Assembly (NCBI GenBank): GCA_030680855.1
Contig: JAUXUN010000074.1
Coordinates: 50,616-114,615 of the forward strand
DNA length: 64,000 nt
Origin: Aestuariivirga sp.
Lineage (GTDB): Bacteria > Pseudomonadota > Alphaproteobacteria > Rhizobiales > Aestuariivirgaceae
Direction of reading: 5' to 3'
Made by a program: the position numbers and the translations under genes. Positions 63,876 through 64,000 of this stretch are shown here, in pieces (the stretch's first letter is position 1; every line of letters begins with the position of its first letter). The notes below the pieces were generated by a model. It searched no databases, was not told the origin of the DNA, and saw only the letters and a list, made by a program, of their open reading frames with translations.

Positions 63876-64000
63876 TCATTTGAGTCCATACCCTGCTGCA
63901 GAGAAGTAGTTTGAGCATTCGTCTGGCGTGAAGAGAGCGCAGATGTTGCCGATGGCTTTCCAAAGATCGCCGATGGTTCTTGCGGCCGTTGCGCGGAGCC
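63876..64000 (-). CDS. IS630-family transposase, C-terminal end (continues beyond the window)
   Basis: Reading the minus strand from the window edge gives LRATAARTIGDLWKAIGNIC followed by ALFTPDECSNYFSAAGYGLK and a stop at 63876-63878. The TxDLWxxIG...FTPxECxNYFxxAGY pattern is the usual end of IS630-type DDE transposases. Only about 41 codons lie in the window. The sequence just beyond the stop, near 63860-63875, may hold the insertion-sequence end. Confidence 0.8.
   Translation of the reverse strand, partial: LRATAARTIGDLWKAIGNICALFTPDECSNYFSAAGYGLK

Overview
The window reads as a chromosomal segment of an alphaproteobacterium of the Hyphomicrobiales (Rhizobiales) type, probably not one of the classical model genera. 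The evidence is a giant membrane-anchored coiled-coil protein resembling the growth-pole-ring protein of polar growers, a CpdR cell-cycle response regulator beside tRNA-Val, a small RNA with the features of the suhB/MmgR (alpha-r8) family, a DksA with a single cysteine, and long palindromic intergenic repeats of a kind common in this order. Gene density is high, many neighbours overlap by 1-4 bases, and almost every reading frame is intact.

1-11.5 kb is a ureide/glyoxylate utilisation locus. It holds the ATPases of a branched-chain-type ABC transporter, a PuuE-type allantoinase, a LysR regulator divergent from gcl-hyi-glxR-glycerate kinase, then ureidoglycine aminohydrolase (allE) and ureidoglycolate lyase (allA). 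The enzymes form a path from ureidoglycine through glyoxylate and tartronate semialdehyde to 2-phosphoglycerate; an allantoate amidohydrolase is not in view. A FucU/RbsD mutarotase-like gene, a ribokinase-like gene and a DHFR-fold gene follow. 11.5-13.4 kb holds an IS30-type transposase remnant and a LysR/cupin divergent pair. 13.4-17.3 kb is a CoxMSL-type molybdenum hydroxylase operon ending in its own MoaD-like sulfur carrier.

17.4-28.1 kb looks like a methylated-amine locus: a DeoR regulator, two small-molecule kinases, two large dimethylglycine dehydrogenase-like flavoproteins, a VOC gene broken by one in-frame TGA, an RDD membrane protein, then Gfa and class III alcohol dehydrogenase for formaldehyde oxidation. 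28.2-34.4 kb carries a LacI regulator, an MhqO/MhqD-like pair, an L,D-transpeptidase and a trimethylamine dehydrogenase-family flavoprotein. 34.5-45.3 kb has a threonine dehydratase, a dipeptide epimerase, the giant GPR-like protein, an Hpt protein, a ferredoxin/ferredoxin reductase pair and a KefB-type antiporter. 45.4-50 kb has a DmpA-type peptidase, a CvrA-type antiporter, a decayed second copy of the peptidase 3' end, split YeeE/YedE genes and an EF-hand protein.

50-57 kb contains ycjX/ycjF, metA with a partner P-loop ATPase, and a two-gene unit that I read as a Slam-type outer-membrane translocon with its TbpB-like surface lipoprotein. This is the most interesting system in the window. 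57-63.4 kb holds a DAO-family oxidase, dksA, hisN-ade, the small RNA, an N-formylglutamate amidohydrolase-family gene, cpdR and tRNA-Val(GAC). The last 600 bases, beyond the tRNA, carry a degenerate excisionase-like HTH gene and the 3' end of an IS630-type transposase, which suggests the edge of a tRNA-integrated island. All functions are inferred from reading the sequence; no database search was possible.
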